The notes beneath the pieces were generated by a model. That model searched no databases. It was given only the letters and a program-made list of their open reading frames with translations, and had not been told where the DNA came from. A stretch of DNA of 64,000 bases from Massilia sp. KIM (GTDB lineage: Bacteria > Pseudomonadota > Gammaproteobacteria > Burkholderiales > Burkholderiaceae_D). The DNA lies in NCBI RefSeq assembly GCF_002007115.1, contig NZ_MVAD01000001.1, positions 1,674,001-1,738,000 of the forward strand, written 5' to 3'. The translations under genes were made by a program, and so were the position numbers. Below are positions 63,655 to 64,000 of the stretch, in pieces (the stretch's first letter is position 1; every line of letters starts with the position of its first letter).

Positions 63655-64000
63655 GCGGCGGTCCTCGCGTTGATCCGCGCCAGCCCCTCGGCCAGCAGGT
63701 TGGCGCCGAGCGCGAACAGCACGATCATCAGCGCCGGCGCCAGCACCGCCAGCGGCTGCACCTGCAGGCCGGCGCGGTTCTCGTTGATCATCAGGCCCCA
63801 GTCGGCGGCCGGTGGGGCCACCCCGTAGCCCAGGAAGCTCAGGCCCGAGAGGATGGTCACGGCCCAGGACAGCATGCTGCCGAAATGGACCAGCAGGGGC
63901 GTAAGCAGATTCGGCAGGATCTCGCGCAGCAGCACCTGGCGGCGCGGATAGCCCAGCAGCCGGGCCGCCTCGACGAACTCCTGGGCGGCGATGCCGAGGG
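63651..64000 (-). CDS. Oligopeptide-type ABC permease, partial
   Basis: C-terminal about 115 aa of a DppC-like permease; the N-terminus lies beyond the right edge. The EAA loop (EFVEAARLLGYPRR) that contacts the ATPase is visible, followed by two to three membrane helices and PPAADWGLMINENR. Its stop overlaps the ATPase start as ATGA. A substrate-binding protein gene is expected outside the window. Confidence 0.88.
   Translation of the reverse strand, partial: LGIAAQEFVEAARLLGYPRRQVLLREILPNLLTPLLVHFGSMLSWAVTILSGLSFLGYGVAPPAADWGLMINENRAGLQVQPLAVLAPALMIVLFALGANLLAEGLARINARTAA

Overview
High-GC chromosomal DNA from a betaproteobacterium, most likely Oxalobacteraceae (Massilia/Telluria-like). 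This is inferred from protein families and gene order (rpfE-like/recJ, prfB/lysS, lolCD, TonB receptors, type VI modules). No rRNA, tRNA, CRISPR array, insertion sequence or prophage was recognised.

Left part (1-21.7 kb). Paired LacI-type operators at the edge face a gene outside the window. A Cpx-like envelope-stress unit follows: a Spy/CpxP-like protein and an exported intradiol-dioxygenase-like protein diverge from a response regulator/histidine kinase pair, with CpxR-type GTAAA boxes between them. A second, closely related regulator lies just downstream of the kinase. Then come comEC, a TonB-dependent receptor, and a compact type VI secretion cargo unit (VgrG, lipase effector, Tli4-type immunity protein) joined by ATGA overlaps. 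The lipoprotein-release genes (two lolC/E-like permeases and lolD) and a TatD hydrolase complete this part.

Middle part (21.8-52.1 kb). Mostly housekeeping: rpfE-like/recJ, a metallophosphoesterase, a CHASE3-GAF-GGDEF cyclase, an NAPE-PLD-like lipoprotein, prfB (with its programmed frameshift), a HAD phosphatase, lysS, ppnN, POT and OPT peptide transporters, a LysR/NAD-epimerase pair and a class A PBP. Interspersed are a four-gene envelope operon (sialidase-like protein, two membrane proteins, LTA-synthase-like enzyme) and an Xre/RES toxin-antitoxin pair with palindromic promoter elements.

Right part (52.1-64 kb). The most interesting region is a sigma-54-controlled organosulfur-type cluster. 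It has an SfnR-like enhancer-binding regulator without a receiver domain, a flavin reductase, two SsuD-like flavin monooxygenases, and three paralogues of the SsuA/DszB fold that lack signal peptides. One paralogue has a Cys-His-Arg set matching the DszB desulfinase catalytic triad, one has lost the Cys, and one is broken by an in-frame amber codon. A class II aldolase-like protein with altered metal-site positions, an MFS transporter and an oligopeptide-type ABC transporter accompany them. Four good sigma-54 (-24/-12) promoters sit in the two divergent intergenic regions. The parts suggest an oxygenate-then-desulfinate sulfur-scavenging pathway; its substrate cannot be read from sequence.
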